Shown: positions 21,621 to 31,043, counted from the first letter of the stretch. The stretch is 64,000 nucleotides of DNA from Azospirillum oleiclasticum (GCF_013423485.1 NZ_JABFFR010000001.1:806001-870000); one strand, 5' to 3'. The notes: generated by a model from the sequence alone, not told the origin. Made by a program: numbers and translations.

Positions 21621-23828
21621 ATGACCGATCCCGACGACACCGATCACCCTCTCGACCCGCAACTCGTCCACGACCTCGCCCGCGCCCATCCCGAGGTGGT
21701 TCCACTCGCCGCCACCGGCTGCGCTCGGGTGGAGCAGGCGGCGTCACGCGGGCTGCTGCCGCTCGGCCTGCCGCTGCCCAAGGGCCGGCGCGACCTGCTG
21801 GTGGCTGCCGAGCGGCGCGAGGCGGTGGCGCGCGAGATCGCCGGGGCGGTGGACCGGGCCGGCCGCCGCAACGCGCTTCTGGAGCAGGGCCGCCGCGCGC
21901 TGGCCGGCGCGCGGGTGTCGCTCCACCCGGCGGAGGACCGCACCCGCGTGCGTGCCGTGCTGGCCGACGAGCTGCCATGGCCGGAGCTGCCGGCTCCCAT
22001 CCGTCTCCAGGTGTCGCGCACGCTGGACACGCTGGAGCTGGCCGACCTCGACGACCGCGAGCTGGCCGCAAGGCTGGAGGGCGACCCGGCGCTGTCCTCC
22101 GCCATGGAAGACGCGCTGTCGCGCACCGCAGCCCGGCTGCGCGCGCTGGCGGAGGACACCGGCGACGGCGCCGACGGTTGGAGCTTCGCGGCCCTTGCCG
22201 AGCGGCTGTCGCGCGCCGCGCGCAACCGAGCCGACGTGGACGACCTGCTCGCCCGCTGGGACCGGGCGTTCGACGCGTGGCGGCGGGAGCGGGCGGAGGC
22301 GCGCGGTCGCGCCTATGTCGACCGTCACTTCGACTTCGCCCGTTTCGAGCGGCTGTTCCCGGTGGCCCGCGGCATGGGGCGGCGCATCGTGCTGGTGGTC
22401 GGTCCCACCAACTCCGGCAAGACGCACCGCGCCATTGAGGCGCTGACCGGTGCCCGCGACGGCGTCTATCTGGCGCCGCTGCGCCTTCTGGCGCTGGAGG
22501 TGATGGAGCGGCTGAACGCCGCCGGCACGCCCACCACCCTGCTGACCGGGGAGGAGGAGATCCGCACCCCCGGCGCCCGTCACACCGCGTCCACCATCGA
22601 GATGCTGGACCCCGACCGGCCGGTCGAGGTGGCGGTGATCGACGAGGCGCAGATGCTGGCCGATCCCGACCGCGGCTGGGCCTGGACCGCCGCACTGATC
22701 GGCGCCCCCGCCCGCACCCTTTACGTGCTCGGCGCGCCGGAGGTGCGGCCCTTCGTGGAGCGGATCGCCGCCCATCTCGGCGAGCCGATGGAGGTGGTGG
22801 AGCTGGAACGCAAGACCCCGCTGACCCTGATCGACCGCCGGCTGGAGTGGGAGGAGGTGGAGCCCGGCGACGCGCTGATCGCCTTCTCCCGCCGCGAGGT
22901 GCACAGCGTGCGTGACACGCTGCTGGCCCGCGGGCTGAGCGTGGCCGCCGTCTATGGTGCGCTGGCCCCGGCCGTGCGACGGCGGGAGGCGCAGCGCTTC
23001 CAGTCCGGCGCGGCCGATGTGGTGGTGGCGACCGACGCCATAGGCATGGGGCTGAACCTGCCCTGCCGCCGCGTGCTGTTCACCGCCCTGGAGAAGTTCG
23101 ACGGCCGGGCCGTCCGCCCGCTGACCGCCACCGAGGTGAAGCAGATCGCCGGCCGCGCCGGCCGCTTCGGCCAGCACGAGGCGGGGGAGTTCGGGGTGAT
23201 CGCCCGCGGCACCCCGCAGGCGCTGCGCCGCCTGCTCGATCAGAGCGACCCGCGGCTCGGCCCCAAGGCGCCGCTGTCCGTGCGCCCGTCGCGCGCCATG
23301 CTGGCGCGTCTGGCCGAGTATCTGGGAAGCGACGAGGTGGCGCCGCTGATCGACCGCTTCGCCGAGGCGCGCACCACTGGCTCCCCCTACCGCGTCGGCG
23401 ATCTGTCGGCCTTGCGCGCCGTGGCGCTGCTGCTGGACGCCCGGCGCATCGCGTTCCCGGTCAAGCTCGACCTGCTGCTGGTCCCCGCCGACCTGGAGGA
23501 GGAGGCCGAGGCCCGCTTCCTGAAGGCCGTGCTGGACGCGGTGGAGGCGGGGGAGCCGCTGCCGCTCGGCCGGGTGGTGCCCGCACGCATCGACGGGCTG
23601 GCGGCGGCGGAGCTGGAGGGGCTGAGCCGGGCCTGCGACCTGTATTTCTGGGCGGCGCGGAAGCTGCCGGACCTGCTGCCCGACCGCGAGCAGGTCCGCG
23701 CTCGGCGCGACGCCATCGGCCAGCGCCTGTCGGAACAGCTCGCCAGCCGCGCCCGCCGCCGCGAGCCGCCGCCCGCCGCCGGCTTCCGCGGCGCGCCGCG
23801 CAAGCGCTACGGACCCCGGCGGCGTTGA
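21621..23828 (+). CDS. Suv3-like superfamily 2 helicase
   Basis: The 735-residue protein has SF2 helicase motifs: Walker A VVGPTNSGKTH, motif Ia YLAPLRLLALEV, motif II VAVIDEAQML (DEAQ), motif III-like LYVLGAPE, motif V VATDAIGMGLNLP and motif VI QIAGRAGRFG. These and the spacing match the Suv3/mitochondrial RNA helicase group. The helicase core is about residues 245-540, followed by the Suv3 C-terminal helical region and a basic tail (RARRREPP to KRYGPRRR). The first 240 residues are Arg/Ala/Asp-rich and helical, with no domain that I can name. In mitochondria Suv3 partners with PNPase in RNA decay; the bacterial role is unproven. ATG 21621 fits the start. Confidence 0.85.
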   Translation: MTDPDDTDHPLDPQLVHDLARAHPEVVPLAATGCARVEQAASRGLLPLGLPLPKGRRDLLVAAERREAVAREIAGAVDRAGRRNALLEQGRRALAGARVSLHPAEDRTRVRAVLADELPWPELPAPIRLQVSRTLDTLELADLDDRELAARLEGDPALSSAMEDALSRTAARLRALAEDTGDGADGWSFAALAERLSRAARNRADVDDLLARWDRAFDAWRRERAEARGRAYVDRHFDFARFERLFPVARGMGRRIVLVVGPTNSGKTHRAIEALTGARDGVYLAPLRLLALEVMERLNAAGTPTTLLTGEEEIRTPGARHTASTIEMLDPDRPVEVAVIDEAQMLADPDRGWAWTAALIGAPARTLYVLGAPEVRPFVERIAAHLGEPMEVVELERKTPLTLIDRRLEWEEVEPGDALIAFSRREVHSVRDTLLARGLSVAAVYGALAPAVRRREAQRFQSGAADVVVATDAIGMGLNLPCRRVLFTALEKFDGRAVRPLTATEVKQIAGRAGRFGQHEAGEFGVIARGTPQALRRLLDQSDPRLGPKAPLSVRPSRAMLARLAEYLGSDEVAPLIDRFAEARTTGSPYRVGDLSALRAVALLLDARRIAFPVKLDLLLVPADLEEEAEARFLKAVLDAVEAGEPLPLGRVVPARIDGLAAAELEGLSRACDLYFWAARKLPDLLPDREQVRARRDAIGQRLSEQLASRARRREPPPAAGFRGAPRKRYGPRRR

Positions 23829-23933
23829 CCCTGCGGCGCGGACGGCCGCATCGTTCGGGTGACGGATGGAAGGGCTGTCCTGGCGGGAGCCCGGTGCTAT
23901 GGTGGGACCACTGCCCTTCAGCGAGGTTCGGTC

Positions 23934-24185
23934 ATGAAGGTTCTCTATTTCGCGTGGCTCAGGACCCGCATCGGCGTGGCGCAGGAGGTGGTGGAGCCGC
24001 CCGCGGAGGTGACCACCGTCGGCGGGCTGGTCGAGTGGCTGAAGACGCGAGGCCCCACCTACGCCTCGGCGCTCGCCAACACCAAGGTGGTCAAGGTGGC
24101 GGTCAACCAGGAATACGTCCCCTACGACCACCCCGTCGGTCCCGGCGACGAGGTGGCGCTGTTCCCCCCGGTCACCGGCGGCTGA
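23934..24185 (+). CDS. moaD: Molybdopterin synthase small subunit MoaD
   Basis: The 83-residue protein is a beta-grasp ubiquitin-like protein: VLYFAWLRTRIG, VNQEYVPYDHPVGPGDEVALFPPVTGG. The C-terminal Gly-Gly is the site of adenylation and thiocarboxylation by MoeB. MoaD donates sulfur to precursor Z (cPMP) in molybdenum cofactor synthesis. GCGAGG lies just upstream of ATG 23934. moaE follows after 16 bp. Confidence 0.96.
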   Translation: MKVLYFAWLRTRIGVAQEVVEPPAEVTTVGGLVEWLKTRGPTYASALANTKVVKVAVNQEYVPYDHPVGPGDEVALFPPVTGG

Positions 24186-24201
24186 GCGGGGAGGGCGCGC
24201 C

Positions 24202-24675
24202 ATGACCGTGCGGGTGCAGGCGGAGGATTTCGACGTGGGTGCGGAGATCGACGCGCTCACCCGCGACCGCCATACCATCGGCGGGGTGACCGCCTTCGTC
24301 GGGCTGGTGCGCGAGATCGCAGGCGGCGACGCCGTGTCCGCCATGACGCTGGAGCACTATCCCGGCATGACCGAGCGCCAGCTCGAAGCGATCGAGGCGG
24401 AGGCGCGGCGGCGCTGGCCGCTCGACGATGTGCTGCTGGTCCACCGCTATGGCCGGCTGGAGCCGGGGGACCGCATCGTGCTGGTGCTGACCGCCTCGGC
24501 GCACCGGCAGGCGGCCTTCGAAAGCTGCCACTTCCTCATCGACTGGCTGAAGACCAAGGCACCCTTCTGGAAGCGGGAGGAGACGCCGCAGGGCGACCGC
24601 TGGGTCGAGGCCAAGGACAGCGACGACACCGCCGCCGCGCGCTGGGCGGAAAACCCGGTCTGGCCGGGGGGCTGA
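24202..24675 (+). CDS. moaE: Molybdopterin synthase catalytic subunit MoaE
   Basis: The 157-residue protein carries the MoaE motifs [66 protein letters not shown], where the KTKAPFWK lysines form the catalytic site that receives the MoaD C-terminus. It converts cPMP to molybdopterin. GGGGAGGGC precedes ATG 24202. moaDE are adjacent, as is common; the remaining moa genes are not in this window. Confidence 0.97.
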   Translation: MTVRVQAEDFDVGAEIDALTRDRHTIGGVTAFVGLVREIAGGDAVSAMTLEHYPGMTERQLEAIEAEARRRWPLDDVLLVHRYGRLEPGDRIVLVLTASAHRQAAFESCHFLIDWLKTKAPFWKREETPQGDRWVEAKDSDDTAAARWAENPVWPGG

Positions 24676-24762
24676 TAAGTCGCCCTGACCTTGTTGCTGG
24701 GCCCTTGCATCGCTGCGACGCGGCACGACATCCTGCGGATCGACGCTCTCAGGGAGGGGACC

Positions 24763-25224
24763 ATGTCGGCCATTGGCCGTTCGACCATGACAGGATCCGA
24801 GGGCGCGCTGGCGCCGGACGCGGTGCTGCTGATTTCCCGCCTGCTGCTGGGCGCCATCTTCCTGTGGAGCGGCTTCGGCAAGCTGACGGCGCTGTCCGGC
24901 TTCACCGCCGGGATGGAGGCGGCCGGCGTGCCGATGGCGGGCGTGATGGCGCCTCTGGGGGCGGCTGCGGAGTTCCTGGGCGGCCTCGCCCTCATCCTGG
25001 GCGCGTGGACGCGCCTTGCGGCGCTGGCGTTGGTCGTCTTCACAGTGGTCGCGACGCTCATCGCCCACCGCTTCTGGGCGGTGGCGCCGGAGCAGGCGCA
25101 GATGCAGACCATCCAGTTCATGAAGAACCTCGCCATCGTCGGCGGGCTGTTCGCCCTGGTCTCGGCCGGCGGCGGCCGTTACGGCGTGGACGGGTTCCGG
25201 CAGGGTCGCAGGGAGAGCTGGTGA
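24763..25224 (+). CDS. DoxX family membrane protein
   Basis: The 153-residue protein has four membrane helices and the DoxX signature ([79 protein letters not shown]). DoxX-family members are small inner-membrane proteins linked in places to redox or thiosulfate:quinone chemistry, but most are uncharacterised. AGGGAGGGG precedes ATG 24763. The stop TGA overlaps the pirin ATG by one base (25224), which suggests translational coupling; DoxX/pirin pairs occur in many proteobacteria. Confidence 0.88.
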   Translation: MSAIGRSTMTGSEGALAPDAVLLISRLLLGAIFLWSGFGKLTALSGFTAGMEAAGVPMAGVMAPLGAAAEFLGGLALILGAWTRLAALALVVFTVVATLIAHRFWAVAPEQAQMQTIQFMKNLAIVGGLFALVSAGGGRYGVDGFRQGRRESW

Positions 25225-26150
25225 TGACCGACCAGACCTCGGACGACGAACCGCTTCCCCCCGGCCTCGACCTCGTGGTCGTGCCGCGCACCAGCGATAT
25301 CGGCGGGCTGGAGGTGCGCCGCGCGCTGCCCACCGTCCGCCGCCGCATGGTCGGCCCCTTCGTCTTCCTCGACCAGATGGGGCCGACGGTGCTGCGCGCC
25401 GGCAGCGGGCTGGACGTGCGCCCGCACCCGCACATCGGGCTGGCGACCGTCACCTACCTGTTCGAGGGCGAGATCCTGCATCGCGACAGCCTGGGCACGG
25501 TGCAGCCGATCCGGCCGGGTGCGGTCAACTGGATGACCGCCGGCCGCGGCATCGCCCATTCCGAGCGCACCGCCCCGGAGCTGCGGGCCGCCGACAACCC
25601 GCTCTCCGGCATCCAGATGTGGGTAGCCCTGCCCAAGGACCGTGAGGAGACGGACCCCGCCTTCGCCCACCACCCCGCCGACAGCCTTCCCGTGGTGGAG
25701 GGGGAGGGCAAGCGGGTGCGGCTGATCGTCGGTTCCCTGTTCGGCGCCACCGCACCGGTGCCGCAGCCCTGGCCCATGGCCTACGCCGACGCCGTTCTCG
25801 ACGCCGGTGCGCGGCTGGAGGTCCCGGCCTTCCATGAGGAACGGGCCGTCTACATCGCCGCCGGGCGGATCGAGGTGGCCGGCACCGTCTTCGAGGCGGG
25901 GAGGCTGCTGGTCCTGCACCCCAGCGACCCGCTGGTGCTGCGCGCCGCGGCACCGTCGCGGGTCATGCTGCTGGGCGGCGAGCCGATGGACGGGCCGCGG
26001 AACATCTGGTGGAACTTCGTCTCCAGCTCCAAGGACCGCATCGAGCAGGCCAAGGCCGATTGGCGCGCCGGCCGCTTCGGCGCGGTCCCCGACGAGCACG
26101 AATTCATTCCGCTGCCGGGCGAGGAACCAACCCCGGTGCGATACCCCTGA
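25224..26150 (+). CDS. Pirin family protein
   Basis: The 308-residue bicupin has the pirin N-terminal motif ([56 protein letters not shown]), with the metal-binding His residues of HPHIG and the later His and Glu. Pirins are Fe-binding cupins; some act as quercetinases, others as redox regulators, so the role here is open. The C-terminal pirin domain ends with [21 protein letters not shown]. The start overlaps the DoxX stop by one base. Confidence 0.93.
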   Translation: MTDQTSDDEPLPPGLDLVVVPRTSDIGGLEVRRALPTVRRRMVGPFVFLDQMGPTVLRAGSGLDVRPHPHIGLATVTYLFEGEILHRDSLGTVQPIRPGAVNWMTAGRGIAHSERTAPELRAADNPLSGIQMWVALPKDREETDPAFAHHPADSLPVVEGEGKRVRLIVGSLFGATAPVPQPWPMAYADAVLDAGARLEVPAFHEERAVYIAAGRIEVAGTVFEAGRLLVLHPSDPLVLRAAAPSRVMLLGGEPMDGPRNIWWNFVSSSKDRIEQAKADWRAGRFGAVPDEHEFIPLPGEEPTPVRYP

Positions 26151-26171
26151 CGCGGTTATCCCTGGCGCCGG

Positions 26172-27152
26172 TCAGGCGCCCGGGGCCACCACGAAGCAGG
26201 CCATGCCACGGTCGACCAGATTGGCGCAGGTGTTGGCCGCATTCTGCTGCGACAGGCCGGACAGGCGCGCGCGGTAGAGCGGGCCGGCCTTGGTGTCCAC
26301 CGCCTGCACGATGTGCTGGGTGCGGTCGAGCATGCCGGGAAGCTGGCGGCGGGCGCGGTCGATCACCTTCGCCCCGTCGTCGGGGGACCGGAACGCGCCG
26401 AGCTGCACCGTCCACAGCCCGGCCGCGGCCATCTGGGTCGGCGGCGGCGCCACCATGGCGGTGCGGATCACCGGTGGCGCGATCGGGCGCGCCGGCTCCG
26501 GGGCCACCACCGTGGTCTGCACGGGCGCCTGCACCGGAGGCGGTGTGTAGGTGGGGGTCGGGGGCGGCAGGACCGCCACCTCCACGGTGCCGCCGGTGGG
26601 CGGCGTGCGCGGCGCGCTGGCGACCACGATGTCGGAGCCGCTCGGGCCCGGCACGCGGTTCAGCCGCGGCCCGACCGACGCGATGTAGCGCCGGGTCTCG
26701 CCGGGCAGCGACCGGTTGCCGGCCAGATAGTCGCCGTAGCAGCCGGGGCCGCAGTTGTAGGCGCCGAGGAAGCCCGGCGCGCCGAACAGATTGTACATCT
26801 CGCGCAGATAGGCGGTGCCGGCCATCACGTTGTCGCGTGGTTCGAAGGGGTCGGATCCCAGCCCGTGCTTGCGCCGCATCTCCTCATAGGTGCCCGGCAT
26901 GACCTGCATCAGGCCCATGGCGCCGGCCTTGCTGACGATGGGCTTGCCGTTCATCATGGTGCGCCCGCCGCTTTCCTGCCGCATCACCTCGCGGATCCAG
27001 TGCTCGGGCATGTCGAAGCGGCGCGACGCCTCCGCGATGTGGGTGTCGAGTTCGGCGTCCGTCACGGTCACCGACCGCGGCGTGTTGCCGGCGCAGGCGG
27101 CGAGGGCGGCGCACAGGGCGGCACTGGCCAGCAGCGATCTCACGCGTCGCAC
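26172..27152 (-). CDS. Lytic transglycosylase lipoprotein with C-terminal SPOR domain
   Basis: From GTG 27152 the 326-residue protein starts with a lipoprotein signal (VRRVRSLLASAALCAALAAC, lipobox Cys20). A transglycosylase SLT domain follows (about 35-170), with catalytic Glu60 in MRQESGG, then AGAMGLMQVMP and GAYNCGPG. A Pro/Thr/Val-rich linker (about 185-245) leads to a C-terminal SPOR domain (WTVQLGAFRSPDDGAKV to ACFVVAPG), which binds denuded septal peptidoglycan. The enzyme should cleave murein at the cell envelope, perhaps at the division site. GGAGGAC lies 11 bases before GTG 27152; starts at 27143 or 27209 are alternatives. Confidence 0.87.
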   Translation of the reverse strand: MRRVRSLLASAALCAALAACAGNTPRSVTVTDAELDTHIAEASRRFDMPEHWIREVMRQESGGRTMMNGKPIVSKAGAMGLMQVMPGTYEEMRRKHGLGSDPFEPRDNVMAGTAYLREMYNLFGAPGFLGAYNCGPGCYGDYLAGNRSLPGETRRYIASVGPRLNRVPGPSGSDIVVASAPRTPPTGGTVEVAVLPPPTPTYTPPPVQAPVQTTVVAPEPARPIAPPVIRTAMVAPPPTQMAAAGLWTVQLGAFRSPDDGAKVIDRARRQLPGMLDRTQHIVQAVDTKAGPLYRARLSGLSQQNAANTCANLVDRGMACFVVAPGA

Positions 27153-27298
27153 GGTACCCACGTCCTCCCTCGCATCCGGCGTCGTCTCAGACGGAGGGGA
27201 GGATTGCACAGGCGTGCCGCATGGTAAACGGCCCCGCCCATGATTTGCCGCCCCTGTTGCCGGGGAAGCGCAGTCGCCGGAGGATCACGGCTGACCGG

Positions 27299-28492
27299 TC
27301 ACTGGACCCGGCGCAGGACCGTCTCCAGCTTCGCCGCGCCGGCCTTCTCCAGCCACAGGCCGGCCAGCTTGCCGTCCGGACGCAGCCGGTAGCGCAGCAC
27401 GTTGCGGCCGGCCTCGTCGAACACAAGCTCGCCGTTCTCGATACGGCCGTAGCGGCGGACGCGCTCCATCTCCTGGTCTGGCTCGACGCCGGGACCGAGC
27501 AGATAATCGGCAACGATGCCGCCCCGCGTCGTTCCGCCCGCGGGACCGCCCGCCGGCCCGCCCGCCGGACCGCCCGCCGAACCAGGGCCGCCGACGGACA
27601 GCACCACCTCCCGGCCGTTCACATAGGTGCCGTACCAGGTCCCCACGAAGGGTCGGAAGGGCAACAGACCGGTGTCACCGGCCTCCGCCGGGCCGAGACC
27701 GGCCTTCATCAGGTCGGCCGACGGGGTGCGCCCCCAGGAACCGTCGCAGGGCGGGTCCTGCGGTCGCGGGGCGCGATCGGCGAAGCGGACGATGCAGTCG
27801 GCGAAGCGGCGCACGAACAGGCCGGTGTTGGCCGCCCCGTGGCCCTGAAGGTTGGCCGGCTGGTCGATGATGGCGTGATCCAGCCCGCGGCTGGCCAGGA
27901 TCAGCCGCGACTGCTCGCCACGCCCGCCCGGATCGAAATCGTCGCCATGGAAGAAGAACAGCATGACCCGCGCCGACCGGACATCGCGCAGGATCGGCCA
28001 GAGCCGGGTGGCGTTCTCCCGGAAGCTGTCGTAGGCGTCCACGAAGTTGCCGAAGGCCGCCGGTGCGGTACCCACCACGGAATCGACCGCGTCGGTCTGG
28101 CCGGCCGCGAGAAGCGAGATGAAGGCACCGAAGGACTGGCCGCTCAGCGCCACCGACCGGTAGCCCTTGGCCCGCAGCCGCTCGGCATGGCCGGCCAGCG
28201 ACCGCGCGCTGTTGGACAGGGTGTCGCTGACCCGCATGCGGTCGAGCCGGTAGACGTCCCATCCCGCCAGACGCAGGGACTTCATGTAGAGCGGCGTCGG
28301 CGCCTCGGAATCCTCGCTCTCGATGGAGCGGCCATGGCTCCAGACGATGGCGCCCCGCGCACGCTCCGGACCCAGCAGGGACGTCTCGCCATAGGCCGGA
28401 ACCAGCCGGATCTGCGCGTTGGCCGGTCCCGGCGGAAGCAGGGCGGCGGTGATGAGAAAACCGAACAGCGCGAGACGGAACCGGATGCTCAT
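27299..28492 (-). CDS. Exported alpha/beta-hydrolase-like protein with Gly-Pro-Ala repeat linker
   Basis: The 397-residue protein begins with a signal peptide (MSIRFRLALFGFLITAALLP, cleavage likely after ANA near 26). The hydrolase region (about 30-270) shows GAIVWSHGRSIE, the nucleophile-elbow GQSFG (candidate Ser), FFFHGDDFDPGG and NLQGHGAAN (candidate His). A linker carries tandem GGPAGGPAGGPAGG (DNA 27541-27590), then a C-terminal domain (about 315-397) of beta-rich type that includes RYGRIENGELVFDEAGRNVLRYRLRPDGKLAG. The substrate is unknown. ATG 28492 precedes the signal peptide directly. Overall resemblance to esterase/dienelactone hydrolase families is fold-level only. Confidence 0.65.
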   Translation of the reverse strand: MSIRFRLALFGFLITAALLPPGPANAQIRLVPAYGETSLLGPERARGAIVWSHGRSIESEDSEAPTPLYMKSLRLAGWDVYRLDRMRVSDTLSNSARSLAGHAERLRAKGYRSVALSGQSFGAFISLLAAGQTDAVDSVVGTAPAAFGNFVDAYDSFRENATRLWPILRDVRSARVMLFFFHGDDFDPGGRGEQSRLILASRGLDHAIIDQPANLQGHGAANTGLFVRRFADCIVRFADRAPRPQDPPCDGSWGRTPSADLMKAGLGPAEAGDTGLLPFRPFVGTWYGTYVNGREVVLSVGGPGSAGGPAGGPAGGPAGGTTRGGIVADYLLGPGVEPDQEMERVRRYGRIENGELVFDEAGRNVLRYRLRPDGKLAGLWLEKAGAAKLETVLRRVQ

Positions 28493-28632
28493 GGGCGCGT
28501 TGCTCCGTGACCGCGGGACCGCACCAGAATTTTTCGTGGCCGGTTAAGGCATGGTTGCCGGATACCCGCCGCCCGCTTTTTGTCACGGCCGCGGCGTCCG
28601 GCGGCTGCGGCAGCCGGCCGCATCCCCCGCAA

Positions 28633-28649
28633 ATGAGAATGACTCGCAT
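28633..28649. promoter_or_regulatory. Fur-box-like palindrome
   Basis: ATGAGAATGACTCGCAT matches the symmetrical Fur-type operator ATGAGAATGATTCTCAT at 15 of 17 positions by eye. It lies 49 bp before the unknown gene at 28699 and 140 bp before the divergent hydrolase gene. If used, it would link one or both to iron supply. Confidence 0.5.
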
Positions 28650-28698
28650 AGTGACGACGGGTAGGCTACCCTGAGTCCATCACTCAGGGGGAAACGCG

Positions 28699-29184
28699 AT
28701 GAGCGAGGCGATCGACGGTGGGAAGTCCGTGACGGGATGGTCCCTTGCCGGCCTTACGGGAGCGGAACGTGCGCTGTTGCTGGCCATCCGCCGGTGGGGG
28801 CGGGGCGGGACGGCCCGCGGGATGATTGCGGTTCGTCAATCCTTGATCCAGGCCGGTATCCCGGCGGACGCGCTGCTCCCGTTGTTCACGCTTCTCGGTG
28901 TCCTGGATGCCGACCACAGCCGCGCGTTGGACATCCGTGGGCCGGGTTTCCAGGACATCGGGATGGACGAGGCGCGGCTGCTGGATGCCCTGGCTGCGGC
29001 GCAGGCGGGTGAGGACGACGCGGCGATGGACGTGCTGGAGCATTGGCTGCCGCTGGTGGCCCTGTGCATCGCCGCCGCCGCGGCGCGCGATCTCGGCGCC
29101 GCGCTGGCGCGCGCCGGTCTCTGGCTGCCGGGCGGCCGGTCCGGCGCCGGTTTCGGCTGGCCGGTTCTCATGGCCGCGGAGTGA
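28699..29184 (+). CDS. Unknown protein downstream of a Fur-like box
   Basis: The 161-residue protein is not one I recognise. It is mostly helical: GLTGAERALLLAIRRWGRGGTARG near the start, a middle resembling a dispersed helical bundle (IAVRQSLIQAGIPADALLPLFTLLGVLDADH), and a C-terminal hydrophobic Ala-rich helix (LVALCIAAAAARDLGAALARAGL). No signal peptide or Cys-motif is seen. ATG 28699 is preceded by CAGGGGGAAACGCG, a good site. The Fur-like box 49 bp upstream is the main hint, suggesting an iron-regulated role. Its 3' end overlaps the convergent acetyltransferase gene by 17 bases. Confidence 0.75.
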   Translation: MSEAIDGGKSVTGWSLAGLTGAERALLLAIRRWGRGGTARGMIAVRQSLIQAGIPADALLPLFTLLGVLDADHSRALDIRGPGFQDIGMDEARLLDALAAAQAGEDDAAMDVLEHWLPLVALCIAAAAARDLGAALARAGLWLPGGRSGAGFGWPVLMAAE

Positions 29185-29752
29185 GCGTCCGCGTTGCGGT
29201 GCCCGCCCGTGCCGCTTTCGCGATACGGGCCGCGCCGATCACCCGCTTGCGCAGCAGCCACTGGTCGATGGCGACCTCGACCGTCTCGCCGTCCGGCCTG
29301 CGGTAGCGGAAGGTCCCCGTCTCCTCGCCGGCGCGCGCGTAGCCGAGCCGTTCGTAGAAGCGCAGCACGCCGGGGTTGTCGCGATCGACACCCAATTCGG
29401 CGTCGGGCACACCGCGCCCGGCCACCAGCCGTTCCGCCGCGCGCATCAGCCGCGAGCCCAGCGACAGTCCCCGGAACGGATCGAAGACCCTCACCGCCCA
29501 CAGGGTGGCAATGCCCGCGTGCCGCTTGCGGGCGAAGTCGATCCACACCTGTCCGGCCGGAAAGCCGTTCACATCGGCCAGCAACATCGCCCCGGTTCCC
29601 TGCCGCTGCATGCGGAAGGCCGACGCGATGACTTCCCGGTGGTGGGTGAAGAGGCCGTACCATTCCAGCGCCGGAAGGTCCTCCGCCACCGCAAGGCGCA
29701 ACGCCACCGGCACTCCGATCGTTTCCCGCCCCGACAGCACGCCGTCCGTCAT
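29168..29752 (-). CDS. GNAT family N-acetyltransferase
   Basis: The 194-residue protein has a GNAT pattern: VALRLAVAEDLPALEWYGLFTHHREV, the acetyl-CoA pyrophosphate loop as VFDPFRGLSLGSRLMRAAER (Q/R-x-x-G-x-G/A-like, here R-G-L-S-L-G), and DRDNPGVLRFYERLGYARAGEETGTFRYRR. Substrate is not evident. ATG 29752 (MTDGVLSGRE) is chosen over GTG 29779. The stop overlaps the neighbouring convergent gene by 17 bases. Confidence 0.85.
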   Translation of the reverse strand: MTDGVLSGRETIGVPVALRLAVAEDLPALEWYGLFTHHREVIASAFRMQRQGTGAMLLADVNGFPAGQVWIDFARKRHAGIATLWAVRVFDPFRGLSLGSRLMRAAERLVAGRGVPDAELGVDRDNPGVLRFYERLGYARAGEETGTFRYRRPDGETVEVAIDQWLLRKRVIGAARIAKAARAGTATRTLTPRP

Positions 29753-29883
29753 TACGCCCCCGCCCTGTGATGCGGGCACAACGCGCCGCGGCGCGGATCC
29801 GTTCCGGTAGGCGCGGGCACCGACCTTCCGGGGTTCCCGCGCGTTGTTCTCCTGATCGGGTGAACAGGCAGGGGAGCGGGGAC

Positions 29884-30957
29884 GTGCGCGACGTCGTTGG
29901 CGATCCGGAAACGCTGGTGGCGACGGCGCGACGGCTGCTGGCGGAGCGCCGGGTGCGGGAGAGTCTGGCCCTGAACGAACGGGCGCTGGCGCTCGGTGCC
30001 GACCCTCTGGAAAACGGCGGGGAGGTCTGGATGGCCGCCATGCTGCTCGGCCAGTTCGAGCGCGCCTGGGCGGTCAGCGACGCGGTTCTGGCGCGCCGGG
30101 ACGTGGCGGAGTTCGACCGTCCCGACCGGCCGTATCACCGGCGCGCGGTCTGGGACGGGCGCCCGTTGGACGGCCGCCGGGTGCTCGTGCGCTGCTATCA
30201 CGGCCTCGGTGACATCGTTCAGTTCGGCCGTTACCTGCCGCTGGTCGCCGGGCGGGCCCGTGGCCTGTCGGTGCAGGCACCGCGTGCCGTGCATGGCCTG
30301 CTCCGCACGCTTCCCGGAATCGACGCGCTGGTGGCGCTGGAGGATCCTGGAGCGGTGCCGCCGCACGACGTGGCGATCGAACTGATGGAGCTTCCCCACG
30401 CCTTCCGCACGCGACTCCACACCATCCCCGCCGCGGTGCCCTACCTGTGGGCGGATGACCGTCGGGTGGCCGCACGAACCGCCCGGTTGCCGCCGAGTGG
30501 GCGGCTGCGGGTTGGTCTGGCGTGGGCGGCGGGGGCCTGGGACGGTGGGCACCGCTCGCTTCCACCTGAGCATTTGCGACGGTTGGCCGACCTGCCCGAC
30601 ATCGACTGGGTCTGCCTGCAGCGCGGACCCGCGCTTGCGCAGGGCACCGGCCTTCCGTTCCGCGACACCGGGCCGCGCACCGACGACCTTATCGACACGG
30701 CGGCGATGATCCTTGCGGTCGACCTCGTGCTGTCGGTGGATACGGTTGTGGCGCATCTGGCGGGGGCACTCGGGGCGCCGGTATGGACGCTGCTGCCCTT
30801 TGCCGCCGACTGGCGCTGGATGCACGGGCACGACGACAGCCCCTGGTACCCGACCATGCGGCTCGTGCGACAGGCCGCTCCGGGCGGCTGGGAATCTTCG
30901 ATCCAAGCGTTGTTGCGAATGTTGTCATCAAAACTAGATAAAAAGCGTCGCGAATGA
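29884..30957 (+). CDS. TPR-containing GT9-like glycosyltransferase
   Basis: From GTG 29884 the product is 357 residues. The N-terminal part (about 1-70) is TPR-like (ARRLLAERRVRESLALNERALALG, WMAAMLLGQFERAWAVSDAVLAR). The rest resembles the TPR-linked GT9-like glycosyltransferases: GRRVLVRCYHGLGDIVQFGRYLPLVAGRARGLSVQAP, LRVGLAWAAGAWDGGHRSLPPEHLR, and AAMILAVDLVLSVDTVVAHLAGALGAPVWTLLPFAADWRWM. Such proteins often occur near flagellin or surface glycosylation genes; acceptor unknown. GGGGAGCGGGGAC before the GTG fits a ribosome-binding site. Confidence 0.8.
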   Translation: MRDVVGDPETLVATARRLLAERRVRESLALNERALALGADPLENGGEVWMAAMLLGQFERAWAVSDAVLARRDVAEFDRPDRPYHRRAVWDGRPLDGRRVLVRCYHGLGDIVQFGRYLPLVAGRARGLSVQAPRAVHGLLRTLPGIDALVALEDPGAVPPHDVAIELMELPHAFRTRLHTIPAAVPYLWADDRRVAARTARLPPSGRLRVGLAWAAGAWDGGHRSLPPEHLRRLADLPDIDWVCLQRGPALAQGTGLPFRDTGPRTDDLIDTAAMILAVDLVLSVDTVVAHLAGALGAPVWTLLPFAADWRWMHGHDDSPWYPTMRLVRQAAPGGWESSIQALLRMLSSKLDKKRRE

Positions 30958-31013
30958 AATCAACGAAATCATAAGTATTGAAATCGGAAAGTCGTGAAAT
31001 TTTCGGCATAGTC

Positions 31014-31043
31014 TTGACGGAATGCCCCTACTGCAGCTATGTC
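31014..31043 (+). promoter_or_regulatory. Weak sigma-70-type promoter candidate
   Basis: TTGACG at 31014-31019 followed 18 bases later by TATGTC lies in an AT-rich gap, about 95 bp upstream of the small gene at 31137. The -35 is good, the -10 poor. Confidence 0.3.
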
